This document shows positions 1 to 8,553 of a stretch of 64,000 bases of DNA, in pieces. This stretch comes from an uncultured Acidimicrobiaceae bacterium. GTDB lineage: Bacteria; Actinomycetota; Acidimicrobiia; Acidimicrobiales; RAAP-2. The stretch spans positions 62,001 to 126,000 of the forward strand of contig CAIQOJ010000054.1 of NCBI GenBank assembly GCA_903873395.1, given 5' to 3'. The notes under the pieces were generated by a model. That model was not told where the DNA came from. It saw only the letters and a program-made list of their open reading frames with translations, and did not search any database. Position 1 is the first letter of the stretch, and each line of letters begins with the position of its first letter. The translations under genes and the position numbers were made by a program.

Positions 1-399
1 GGCCAGAAGGGCCACAGCCAGGCCAGCACCGACAGCCACTCCATTGATTGCCGAGACAATGGGTTTGACCGAGGCCAGCATGCAGTCGACCACGGCCTTG
101 GCGTCTCGCCACTGCTCCAACATGACCTCGTAGTCCGTCGTCATCCGCTCGACCATGGCGAGGTCGCCTCCTGCACTGAAGGCTCGACCCGCTCCGGTGA
201 TGACCGACACGGCCACCGAGTCGTCGACATCGACGACCGACCAGACCCCAGCGAACTCCCGGTGCAGCCGCTCGTTCGCCGCGTTCAGGACCTCGGGGCG
301 ATCGATCGTGATGAGCAGCACCCCTGGCGTAGGACGTTCGAACCGCAAGTGGGCGAAATCGTCGTAGGTGGCAAAGATGGAAGGTCCGGCATCGGTCAT
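1..399 (-). CDS. enoyl-CoA hydratase/isomerase (crotonase) family protein, truncated by window edge
   Basis: Reverse-strand translation from ATG at 399: MTDAGPSIFATYDDFAHLRFERPTPGVLLITIDRPEVLNAANERL...VITGAGRAFSAGGDLAMVER...SVKPIVSAINGVAVGAGLAVALLA; crotonase motifs (RPEVLNA, GAGRAFSAGGDL, NGVAVGAG). Not in the ORF track because it is open at position 1. Confidence 0.9.
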   Translation of the reverse strand, partial: MTDAGPSIFATYDDFAHLRFERPTPGVLLITIDRPEVLNAANERLHREFAGVWSVVDVDDSVAVSVITGAGRAFSAGGDLAMVERMTTDYEVMLEQWRDAKAVVDCMLASVKPIVSAINGVAVGAGLAVALLA

Positions 400-457
400 G
401 CCTGCATCATGGCCCGCCCACGGTGTGGCGAGGGGGTTCGTCGCCAGTTGCGGCTCG

Positions 458-1456
458 TCAGGTACCGACCAGGGGGTGACGAAGTCCCAACTCGGCCAAG
501 GTCCGCTCGGGTTCCCGGGGCTCGGTCACCGAGGGATCCGCCCCGGACGCGCGGAACACATACAGGTTCCAGTAGGGGGCGAGGTTTGCTGGCTCGATAT
601 CTGCATAGAGCCGCTCCTCGACGTCGATGCACCTAGTGAAGCCTGCCTCTGTGAAGCGAGCCGTCCACCACTCGAACGAGGCGATGCAGAGGTGGCCCTC
701 GACGAGTTCACCGTCGGCGTCGACGGCCAGATCGGCCTCTGGCACAGGGCCGAAATAGTCAGCCCCGAGGCCTTGGTAGTGCGCCACCCGCTCGGGACGC
801 ACCTTGCCCTCGAAGTGTCCGTCTGGGCCGGATCGATTTGGCCCGAACGAAGGAATCGTCGCATAGAGGTGCCCGCTGCAGACCCGGGCCAACTCGGACA
901 GGGCATCGGGCACCCGATCGGGCGGCAGATGCTCCAGGATCTCGAGCGCGGTCACGAGTTCGAAGGTTCCATCGGGCCAGGGCAGACCCGCAAAGAGATT
1001 GGCCACACGAATGTGCCCTTGCGCACCCGGCGCGGCGTGATCGATGGCGTAGGGAGATAGGTCGCAGCCCTCGGCCTCGAGGCCCAGTTCCCGGAGCACC
1101 TCGACCAGGTAGCCAGTGGCGCAACCGACATCGAGCGAGCGCGTGATCTGGAAGTTTCGCCACAGGAGCCAGCCTGCGATATCGGCGTTGGAAGCGACCC
1201 GGTCGTAGCGGGCATAGCCCGAGCGTCCCTCGCGGTCACCTGAAGCATCACGGCCTTGGCCGAAGTAGTTGCCCCCGTAAGCATCAGGGACGCCGGCACG
1301 CCGGGCCTCGGCCTCGGACGCTGCCCGGTCGGCGACATTGGTGAGCTCGGCTCCCGTGCGGGTCAGCACGGCGCGGAGCGTGTTGCTGCGGGCCGCCATG
1401 TCGACAAGGTTCCGGCGAAGAGTCCCAGCAGCAGATCGCACGATCGGCGAGGTCAT
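458..1456 (-). CDS. class I SAM-dependent methyltransferase
   Basis: LDVGCATGYLVEVLRELG motif; start MTSPIVRS overlaps the rdgB stop by 4 nt. Confidence 0.8.
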   Translation of the reverse strand: MTSPIVRSAAGTLRRNLVDMAARSNTLRAVLTRTGAELTNVADRAASEAEARRAGVPDAYGGNYFGQGRDASGDREGRSGYARYDRVASNADIAGWLLWRNFQITRSLDVGCATGYLVEVLRELGLEAEGCDLSPYAIDHAAPGAQGHIRVANLFAGLPWPDGTFELVTALEILEHLPPDRVPDALSELARVCSGHLYATIPSFGPNRSGPDGHFEGKVRPERVAHYQGLGADYFGPVPEADLAVDADGELVEGHLCIASFEWWTARFTEAGFTRCIDVEERLYADIEPANLAPYWNLYVFRASGADPSVTEPREPERTLAELGLRHPLVGT

Positions 1457-2064
1457 GACGGCATGCTTCCCAGGCGTTCGGCCAGTGCCCTGAACGCTCG
1501 GCCTCGATGGGACACGGCGTGCTTCTCTCCGGCGGACATCTCGGCAAACGTTCGGCCGTCGAATCCCTCGGGAGCAAAGATCGGGTCGTAGCCGAATCCT
1601 TGTTCCCCTCGAGGTTCGTCGGTGATCACGCCCTCGATCGACCCCTCTACCCAAAGTTCGGTGCCATCGGGATAGGCGACAAAGGCCACCGAAGCGAACC
1701 GAGCCTTGCGGTCGACGCCCCCAACGGCACCGACCCGTTGGAGTTCGACGAGCATCTTGGCCACATTGTCGGCGTAGGTGGCACCTTCGCCGGCAAACCG
1801 GGCCGAGTACACACCCGGTGCTCCGTCAAGGGCATCGACTTCGAGACCGGTGTCATCGGCCACGGCAGCCAGTCCGGTGGCTTGACAGAGTGCTCGAGCC
1901 TTGAGCCTGGCGTTCTCCACCAAGGTCTCCCCCGTCTCCTCGACGTCAGCAACGTCATCGGGACGAGGAACCAGAATCAGGCCAGGGACGCTGGCGAGGA
2001 TGGCCTGGATCTCGGCTGCCTTGTCCTTGTTTGCGCTGGCAATCACCAGAGTCAGATCAGCCAC
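1453..2064 (-). CDS. rdgB: RdgB/HAM1 family non-canonical purine NTP pyrophosphatase
   Basis: MADLTLVIASANKDKAAEI...VADDTGLEVDALDGAPGVYSARFAGEGA...GEQGFGYDPIFAPEGFDGRTFAEMSAGEKHAVSHRGRA. Confidence 0.95.
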   Translation of the reverse strand: MADLTLVIASANKDKAAEIQAILASVPGLILVPRPDDVADVEETGETLVENARLKARALCQATGLAAVADDTGLEVDALDGAPGVYSARFAGEGATYADNVAKMLVELQRVGAVGGVDRKARFASVAFVAYPDGTELWVEGSIEGVITDEPRGEQGFGYDPIFAPEGFDGRTFAEMSAGEKHAVSHRGRAFRALAERLGSMPS

Positions 2065-2078
2065 GTTCGTCGTCAGGT

Positions 2079-2828
2079 TCAGCGCGGAGTTGGCGGCGTG
2101 GCCAGCACGTCGGCTTGGAGATCCAAGAGTTGGGCGATCCCATGCTCGGCCAGGCTGAGCATCTCATCGAGCTCGGACTTGGCGAAGGGTGCACCTTCGG
2201 CCGTTCCTTGGACCTCGATGAACCGACCCGAGGAGGTCATGACCACATTCATGTCGACCTCAGCCCGAGAATCTTCGACATAGGGAAGGTCCAGCATGCA
2301 GACACCGTCAACCACGCCAACCGACACTGCAGCCACCGCTTCGGTGAGTGGATTGGCCCGCAGGTCGCCCTTGAGGACCAGACGGGTCAGGGCATCATGC
2401 AGAGCGACATAGGCACCGCAGATGGACGCCGTGCGAGTACCACCGTCAGCTTGGAGAACATCACAGTCCACGGTCACCTGGAGTTCACCAAGTGCGACCA
2501 TGTCGCACACCGAGCGGAGTGAGCGGCCGATGAGCCGCTGGATCTCCTGGGTGCGTCCTGACTGCTTGCCCTTGGCGGCTTCACGGCTGGCCCGCTCACT
2601 GGTGGATCCAGGCAGCAGCGAGTATTCGGCGGTCACCCAGCCCTTGCCCGATCCCCGCATCCACGGTGGCACCCGGTCTTCGATCGATGCCGTGCACAGG
2701 ACCCGGGTGAGGCCCATGGACACCAGTACCGATCCGGGGGCGAATACCGTGAAGTCCCGTGCAAAGGATGCCGGTCGCAGTTCGTCGATGGCCCGCCCGT
2801 CGATGCGTGCGGTACTTGCCTGGCTCAC
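2079..2828 (-). CDS. rph: ribonuclease PH
   Basis: [63 protein letters not shown]; probable GTG start (VSQAST) at 2828. Confidence 0.95.
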   Translation of the reverse strand: MSQASTARIDGRAIDELRPASFARDFTVFAPGSVLVSMGLTRVLCTASIEDRVPPWMRGSGKGWVTAEYSLLPGSTSERASREAAKGKQSGRTQEIQRLIGRSLRSVCDMVALGELQVTVDCDVLQADGGTRTASICGAYVALHDALTRLVLKGDLRANPLTEAVAAVSVGVVDGVCMLDLPYVEDSRAEVDMNVVMTSSGRFIEVQGTAEGAPFAKSELDEMLSLAEHGIAQLLDLQADVLATPPTPR

Positions 2829-2844
2829 GTGATGCCTCCCTGGC

Positions 2845-3600
2845 TCACAACTCGTAGTGGTTTCCTCGGACTGCCTGCTCGACCGGGCCGCCGTAGGCCG
2901 CTTCGGCCTCAGCCAACACCGCCGAGGCAGAGGCACTTGGCCACCGATGGGTGATGATGAGCCGGGCGACTTCAGCGTCCCGTGCCGCCTGACCGGCTTG
3001 GCGGCCGCTCAGGTGCTGGGCCGTCCCTTCGTGGTCGGCGGTAAACGTCGCCTCACACAAGAGCAGGTCGAGCCCGAGCCCGAGGGCACTGGGCGCCCAC
3101 CCGGGCCCGGTATCGGCAGAGTAGCCGAGGGCTCGACCCCCTCCGTCGATGCGCACGGCCAGCGTCTCGTCGACATGGTCGGTCCGATGGAAGGCCAGGG
3201 CCAGATCCCCGATCGAGGCGCGGTCGCCGTCGGTGACCACATGCCATTCCACCGACGGCACCTCGTCGGCACCTACCCGGTCTCGAACTGCGGATGGGGC
3301 ATAGACGGGCAGCGGTCGACCGCGATGGCGGACCGAACGTCCGAAACGGGCCTGGGCGTCGAGGGCGTAGAGGTCGCTCCAATGGTCCGCATGGTGGTGC
3401 GAGATGACGACAGCACTGAGCTCACCTGGGTCGATGTGACTCTGCAGGGGCCCGGCCGTGCCGGGTCCGCAATCGAGGAGGACAGCAAGATCGTCGATGC
3501 GGATCAAATAGCCGCTCCCAGCCCCATCAGGTCCAGGCCAACTGCCGTCACACCCCAAGACGATCAGGGAGATATCACCGGAATCAGGCACGAGCACCAT
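2845..3600 (-). CDS. MBL-fold metallo-hydrolase
   Basis: [13 protein letters not shown] (HxHxDH), LDCGPGTAG; located between rph and cysM. Confidence 0.85.
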   Translation of the reverse strand: MVLVPDSGDISLIVLGCDGSWPGPDGAGSGYLIRIDDLAVLLDCGPGTAGPLQSHIDPGELSAVVISHHHADHWSDLYALDAQARFGRSVRHRGRPLPVYAPSAVRDRVGADEVPSVEWHVVTDGDRASIGDLALAFHRTDHVDETLAVRIDGGGRALGYSADTGPGWAPSALGLGLDLLLCEATFTADHEGTAQHLSGRQAGQAARDAEVARLIITHRWPSASASAVLAEAEAAYGGPVEQAVRGNHYEL

Positions 3601-3790
3601 CTCCTCTCGTCACTGCAGCTGCGTCTCCCGGACGCTGCCACGTCACCCCTCGTCGGCCACTGAGCCGCTCTCCACATGGTTCAGGCTAGGCGCGAAGGGT
3701 AGGTCCAGCACAAGCCCTCATGTGAGCCGGAGTGCGACCGGAATCGCACGCTGGTACGCATGTGGTCACCCAAGCAGGTATGCGGTCGCT

Positions 3791-4738
3791 TTAGAAGTAG
3801 GTGATCTCCCGGGCCCGTGCCTCGACGACATCAAGGTCATCGGTCCAGGCCCCGGTGGAGAGGTACTTCCATCCGGCATCACAGCACACGGTGACGATCA
3901 CGCCTGAATCAAGGGTTGTGGCCGTTTTAACTGCTCCTGCCAGGATCGCTCCCGACGAGATGCCAGCAAAGATCCCAACGTCAGCGAGCCGCCTAGTCCA
4001 CTCGATGGACTCGCGTGGACGCACGATGCGCTTCCCGTCGAGAAGATCAGCGCCGCCGTTGTCGATGAAGATCGGCGGGATGTAGCCATCGTCAAGATTG
4101 CGCAGTCCATCGACGATCTCTCCCGCCGGGGGCTCGATGGCCAGGACCTTGATCTCGGGATTGCGTTCTTTCAGGTAGCGACCGACACCGAGCAGGGTTC
4201 CCGATGTGCCCAGCCCGGCCACAAAGTGGGTGATCTCGGGACAGTCACGCCAGATCTCGGGGCCGGTCGTCTCGTAGTGGGTTCGCGGGTTGGCCGGATT
4301 GGCGTATTGGTAGAGGAAGACCCATTCGGGGTGCTCCTCGGCCAGTGCTCGCGCCCGACGAACAGCACCATTGGATCCTTCGGCACCCGGGGACTCGATG
4401 ATCTCCGCCCCCCATGCCTCGAGGAGTTGGCGGCGCTCGATAGAGACATTGGTGGCCAAGACGACCTTCAGGTGATAGCCGCGCACCCTGCACACAAGAG
4501 CCAGGCCGATTCCGGTGTTGCCCGACGAGGGCTCGATGAGGGTGTCTCCGGGCTGCAGGCGACCGTCTCGCTCGGCTTGGTCGATCATGGCGAGGGCGAT
4601 CCGGTCCTTGACCGAACCACCAGGGTTCTGGCCCTCGAGCTTGATAAGGATCCTGACGTCAGGATTCGGGCTCAACGACGAAATGTCGACCAGTGGCGTG
4701 TTGCCGATCAGGTCGAGCACGGAGCCATAGGTGGCCAT
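3791..4738 (-). CDS. cysM: cysteine synthase, CysM type
   Basis: GNTPLVDIS, KLEGQNPGGSVKDRIA, EPSSGNTGIGLA; adjacent to cysO and a JAMM protease gene. Confidence 0.9.
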   Translation of the reverse strand: MATYGSVLDLIGNTPLVDISSLSPNPDVRILIKLEGQNPGGSVKDRIALAMIDQAERDGRLQPGDTLIEPSSGNTGIGLALVCRVRGYHLKVVLATNVSIERRQLLEAWGAEIIESPGAEGSNGAVRRARALAEEHPEWVFLYQYANPANPRTHYETTGPEIWRDCPEITHFVAGLGTSGTLLGVGRYLKERNPEIKVLAIEPPAGEIVDGLRNLDDGYIPPIFIDNGGADLLDGKRIVRPRESIEWTRRLADVGIFAGISSGAILAGAVKTATTLDSGVIVTVCCDAGWKYLSTGAWTDDLDVVEARAREITYF

Positions 4739-4755
4739 GATGGTGAAGCTGGCCC

Positions 4756-5034
4756 TCAGGACCCGCCGGCTACAGCCGGGAGGATGGAGAGTTCGTCGCC
4801 GTCGGACAGCTGCGTGTCGCCGGCCGAGAGATATCGCACGTCATCGTCGTTCAAGTAGACGTTGACGAACTTGTGCAAGGCACCGGTGTCATCGATCACC
4901 TGCCCGGCCATGCCGGGATAGACGGTCACCAGAGAGACGAGTGCTTCGCCGACGGTGGCGGCATCGACAGACACCGACCTCTCGCCCCCGGCGTGGGGGC
5001 GCAGCACGGTCGGAAGGTTGACTTTGACGGGCAC
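4756..5034 (-). CDS. cysO: MoaD/ThiS-like sulfur carrier protein CysO
   Basis: VPVKVNLPTVLRPHAGGERSVSVDAATVGEAL...FVNVYLNDDDVRYLSAGDTQLSDGDELSILPAVAGGS; GTG start at 5034 with upstream GAGGAG. Confidence 0.88.
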   Translation of the reverse strand: MPVKVNLPTVLRPHAGGERSVSVDAATVGEALVSLVTVYPGMAGQVIDDTGALHKFVNVYLNDDDVRYLSAGDTQLSDGDELSILPAVAGGS

Positions 5035-5121
5035 GCTTACTCCTCGGTGTCGCAGCCGCACGGGGCGGAGTCGGTTGGCCATGACGGCTCCGGCTGATTC
5101 TTGACCTGATTGGTGAGGATT

Positions 5122-5535
5122 CTACTTGTCCACCACGTAGATCGGTTCTTCCCTGATGGTGCCATCCGTTATCCGGTAACTGCGGACCGTCGGCTCGGTG
5201 TCGCGAAGCGACACGAGGATGTAGTGCCAGGCAGGATCCGGGGCTTGAGCAACGTCGGTGGGTGACGGATAGGCCTCGGTGTGGGTGTGAGAGTGAAACA
5301 CGCCCAGGATGGAGTGACCTCGGTCTTCCGCGTCCCTGTCGGCCCGGAGATGATCTTTGGGGTCAACGGTGTAGAGCTTGGCGGATGCCGCCGTATTCCG
5401 GGTCGGATAGCAGGTGGTCACCTCACCTGTGGCGAGGTGACCGGCCAGCAACCCGCAGGCTTCATCAGGAAGACCCACGAGACAGTGGGCCACCATCTGG
5501 TCAAGCGCTGTGCGAGGGAGGACGAGCACGTGCAC
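5122..5535 (-). CDS. mec: JAMM/MPN+ metalloprotease (Mec-like, CysO-cysteine peptidase)
   Basis: PDEACGLLAG and HSHTHTEAYPSPTD (HxHx7SxxD JAMM motif); next to cysO-cysM. Confidence 0.88.
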   Translation of the reverse strand: MHVLVLPRTALDQMVAHCLVGLPDEACGLLAGHLATGEVTTCYPTRNTAASAKLYTVDPKDHLRADRDAEDRGHSILGVFHSHTHTEAYPSPTDVAQAPDPAWHYILVSLRDTEPTVRSYRITDGTIREEPIYVVDK

Positions 5536-5627
5536 AGGCTAGAAGACAGCCGAGGACGTCTTGTCGACCTTGTCACTCAACACCCCCACCAGCCCACAAC
5601 CTCAAGGTGACCAAGTAGCGTCACGAC

Positions 5628-6167
5628 GTGGCAGCAGGCAAAAACACCTCGAGCAAAACCTCGGGCAAGAGTTCGGGGAAAGGTGGTGGCTCGCGCCCGG
5701 ACAGCAACCGGGTGATTGCCTCAAACCGGCGTGCCCGCCATGACTACGAGATCCTCGAGACCGTCGAGTGCGGCATGGTGCTCCAAGGATCCGAGGTGAA
5801 ATCCCTGCGGGCCGGTCGCATCGCCCTCCAGGACGCCTACGCCCGCATCGACGATGGCGAGATGTATCTCTTTGGCGTCCACGTCCCGCCCTATGCCCAG
5901 GCCGTCGGTTTTGGAGCACACGATCCTGATCGGCGCCGCAAACTTCTGATGCACCGTCACCAGATTGACGAGTGGATGGGCCGATCCAAGCAGAACAGCC
6001 TGACCATGGTCCCCCTGTCGATCTACTTCAAAGATGGCCGAGCCAAGGTGGAGCTTGCCCTCGCCCGAGGCCGCAAGACCTACGACAAGCGTCACGCCAT
6101 AGCCGCCCGAGATGCCGGGCGCGATGCGGCACGCGAGGCTCGGGCTGCTGCTCGCGGCCGCGAATGA
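5628..6167 (+). CDS. smpB: SsrA-binding protein SmpB
   Basis: VIASNRRARHDYEILETVECGMVLQGSEVKSLRAGRIALQDAYA; immediately upstream of tmRNA. Confidence 0.95.
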   Translation: MAAGKNTSSKTSGKSSGKGGGSRPDSNRVIASNRRARHDYEILETVECGMVLQGSEVKSLRAGRIALQDAYARIDDGEMYLFGVHVPPYAQAVGFGAHDPDRRRKLLMHRHQIDEWMGRSKQNSLTMVPLSIYFKDGRAKVELALARGRKTYDKRHAIAARDAGRDAAREARAAARGRE

Positions 6168-6257
6168 TCGGAACCGATCAGACCAAGCGCGGGCCCGGTG
6201 TCGCACCAGGGCGCTACCATGGACTCGTGGTGCACGCTGCGCCACGAGTAGACCCAC

Positions 6258-6605
6258 GGGGGTGACAGGCTTCGACTTCGGTCGTCGAATCAGGAGAAGC
6301 GAGCCGTGGTCTCCGGAGCCACGTTAAAGAGCCGGAACCAAAAATAAATGCCGAGCCTCAGCTCGCGCTCGCGGCCTAGAAACCGTGACGTCCTACCGAT
6401 CTCAGCCCCACGGGTCGGAACAGGGCGCCATCAAGTGGGGCTTACCTGAACAGTTGAGCCGACAGGCCGTCAGGGACATTTTCGTCGGATACGGGCCGGC
6501 ACCGCTGCCGGTAGCAGAGTCGGCCCCGACAACCTAACGCCGGCTGCGCTCGGAGAAGACCTGAAGAGAAGCTGAAGGACGCGGGTTCGATTCCCGCCAC
6601 CTCCA
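6258..6605 (+). ncRNA. ssrA: transfer-messenger RNA (tmRNA)
   Basis: 5' GGGGGTGACAGGCTTCGAC pairs with 3' CACCTCC; T-arm GCGGGTTCGATTCCCGC; tag ORF GCC GAG CCT CAG CTC GCG CTC GCG GCC TAG (AEPQLALAA*) at 6350-6379; CCA not encoded. Confidence 0.93.
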
Positions 6606-6985
6606 CGATGCCCTGACCTGTTTTCCCGCAGGTCAGGGCATTTTCGCGCGGTGACGTCGACATGCCCACGGGGTAACACCTCCGATGCCCTACACGCAGA
6701 CCTCATGGTCTAGACCCAAACCACTCACCCGGGGCCTGCTCGCCGGCAATCCGGACATCGCCGTGGGCCTAGATGCGTGCTCCTTGGGGACTGGCTTCAC
6801 CGCCGTACTTCTCCTGGTCCGCACCTTTCTCGGGCAGTGATGCCTGATGGAACCCAGATCATTGATCGCCACCGATAGGTGGCTGACCGAAGTTCTCCCG
6901 AGTCCACGTATCAAGATGCGCTGCCCGCGTGCCGACTGTTCTAGAGAGGCCTGCCGAGGGGAGGCCGCCACCCAGGAGGCAAGGC

Positions 6986-7177
6986 ATGCGGATCATCGGG
7001 ATCGACAAAGATGGAAACCAGCGGTGCTGGTGGTGCGGTGGGAACGAGTTCTCTCAGGCCCGTTGCACCAAAGAAACCATCGTGTTGGGTGTGCATCTCA
7101 ACATGACTAAGCCGACGCTTCGTTGCGCCCACTGCGGCCAATACAGCGACCAGGCCAACGAGATGCAGTCCGCCTGA
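6986..7177 (+). CDS. small zinc-ribbon-like protein (63 aa)
   Basis: MRIIGIDKDGNQRCWWCGGNEFSQARCTKETIVLGVHLNMTKPTLRCAHCGQYSDQANEMQSA; two CxxC knuckles; RBS-like CAGGAGG upstream. Confidence 0.6.
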   Translation: MRIIGIDKDGNQRCWWCGGNEFSQARCTKETIVLGVHLNMTKPTLRCAHCGQYSDQANEMQSA

Positions 7178-7224
7178 GTTCGAAGAGGGAGAAACTAGAG
7201 CCAGTTGCGCTGACTGGTTCCAGT

Positions 7225-7251
7225 TCAGCGGTCAGCGGTCAGCGGTCAGCG
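7225..7251. repeat. 7-nt tandem repeat (TCAGCGG) x3.9 spanning the 3' end of the beta-propeller gene
   Basis: tcagcgg tcagcgg tcagcgg tcagcg; includes the stop codon of the minus-strand CDS. Confidence 0.95.
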
Positions 7252-8465
7252 AAGATCAGAATCTCTCCGGTATAGACGGCCACCCAGATGCTTCCCGTCT
7301 TGGCGTCGTAGGTGATGCCGATCGGGTTCACGCCCGTGGAGATGCTTTGCAACACCGTCAAATCCGAAGCCCGCAGCTTCGAGACCGTGTTGGATTTGTA
7401 GTTGACCACGTAGAGGGCCGTCCCATCGGTGGAGATAGCCAGTGATCGTGCCTCGCTTCCCGTATGCACGCAGGCGGCCACCCGGTCGGTCGATAGATCT
7501 ACCTTGCACACTTCACCGGGAGCGTTCAGTGAGACGTAGAGGAAGTGTCCCGCCGGATCCATCACCAGGTGGCGAGGGTTCTGACCGACAGTAAAGGTCC
7601 TCACCGTCGTCAGCGAGGCCAGGTCGACCTTGACGATGCTGCTCCCCCCCATGAGTCCGACATAGGCCGACGACGAATCCGGGCTGACCGCGATGCCGCG
7701 TGGATACGAGCCCATGGGAAGGATTTTCACCACCTTCGCCGTGACCGTATCGATGACGTAGAGATCCCACGAGCACCAGTGGCTGACGAGCACATAGCGA
7801 CCGTCGGGGGTGGTTGCCACGTACTTGGGCACGAGTCCGACCTTGATGGCCTGATCGATGGCCAGCGACCTCGTGTCGATCCGATAGACGTAGCTGGGGG
7901 TGTCTCCCGATGCTCGAGCGGATGATGGCGTGCACGTGTCGTTCCCCTCGGGACCCTGACCCGGTCCATACATGGAGTAGTTCGACGTATAGACGTAGCG
8001 GGCATCCGGGGTGAACGCCGCCTCGACCGGGGCACCCTGCACTGTCGGACCGCCGGGAACTCCCATGGCGGCCAGATTCACCGTGTCGGGAATCGTCTTG
8101 ACCAGATTCCCCGCCGAGTCATACACCGTGATGCTGTGTCGATACATCATGTTCTGAGCGAACACGAGCCCGGCATCAGAGGCATCGACCGACTTCGGGG
8201 AGATCTGTCCGCCGATGGTCTTGACCAGGGACAGAGTTCGCTGATCGGCAGGGGGACCTGAAGGAACATGAAGGAACGGGGACGTGGTCGAGGTCGTCGT
8301 GGTGGTCTTCGGCACGACTGGTGCGGCTTGGGCCTTGCGGTCCGGCTCACCGCCACCGGTGGTGGCAAGTACCAGGAGTAAGACGACTGCCGCCGTCATC
8401 GACAGCGTGATCGTCAGCCGGACTCGTCTCGGAACGCGTCGGTAGCCCTGCGGAGGAGGTGCCAT
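7239..8465 (-). CDS. membrane-anchored YVTN/YncE-like beta-propeller protein
   Basis: Repeated PDGRYVLVSHW.../SPDSSSAYVGL.../GTALYVVNYKSNTV blades; N-terminal TM segment LTITLSMTAAVVLLLVLA. Confidence 0.75.
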   Translation of the reverse strand: MAPPPQGYRRVPRRVRLTITLSMTAAVVLLLVLATTGGGEPDRKAQAAPVVPKTTTTTSTTSPFLHVPSGPPADQRTLSLVKTIGGQISPKSVDASDAGLVFAQNMMYRHSITVYDSAGNLVKTIPDTVNLAAMGVPGGPTVQGAPVEAAFTPDARYVYTSNYSMYGPGQGPEGNDTCTPSSARASGDTPSYVYRIDTRSLAIDQAIKVGLVPKYVATTPDGRYVLVSHWCSWDLYVIDTVTAKVVKILPMGSYPRGIAVSPDSSSAYVGLMGGSSIVKVDLASLTTVRTFTVGQNPRHLVMDPAGHFLYVSLNAPGEVCKVDLSTDRVAACVHTGSEARSLAISTDGTALYVVNYKSNTVSKLRASDLTVLQSISTGVNPIGITYDAKTGSIWVAVYTGEILIFADR

Positions 8466-8493
8466 GCCACCAGTCTGCACGCTGCTCAGCCCC

Positions 8494-8538
8494 CCACACG
8501 CGCACCCTCCACACGCTCGCCCGTCGCATGCGCGTCCT
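8494..8538. repeat. degenerate 15-nt tandem repeat x3
   Basis: ccacacgcgcaccct / ccacacgctcgcccg / tcgcatgcgcgtcct in the spacer between two minus-strand genes. Confidence 0.55.
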
Positions 8539-8553
8539 TCACGCATGTTCGCT

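Noticed and set aside
155-1146. Plus-strand ORFs at the window start
   Set aside because: Opposite-strand shadows of the crotonase and methyltransferase genes; no recognisable motifs, arginine/proline-rich high-GC composition.
6442-6706. ORFs within and opposite the tmRNA
   Set aside because: Overlap the structured ssrA gene; typical spurious ORFs in tmRNA.
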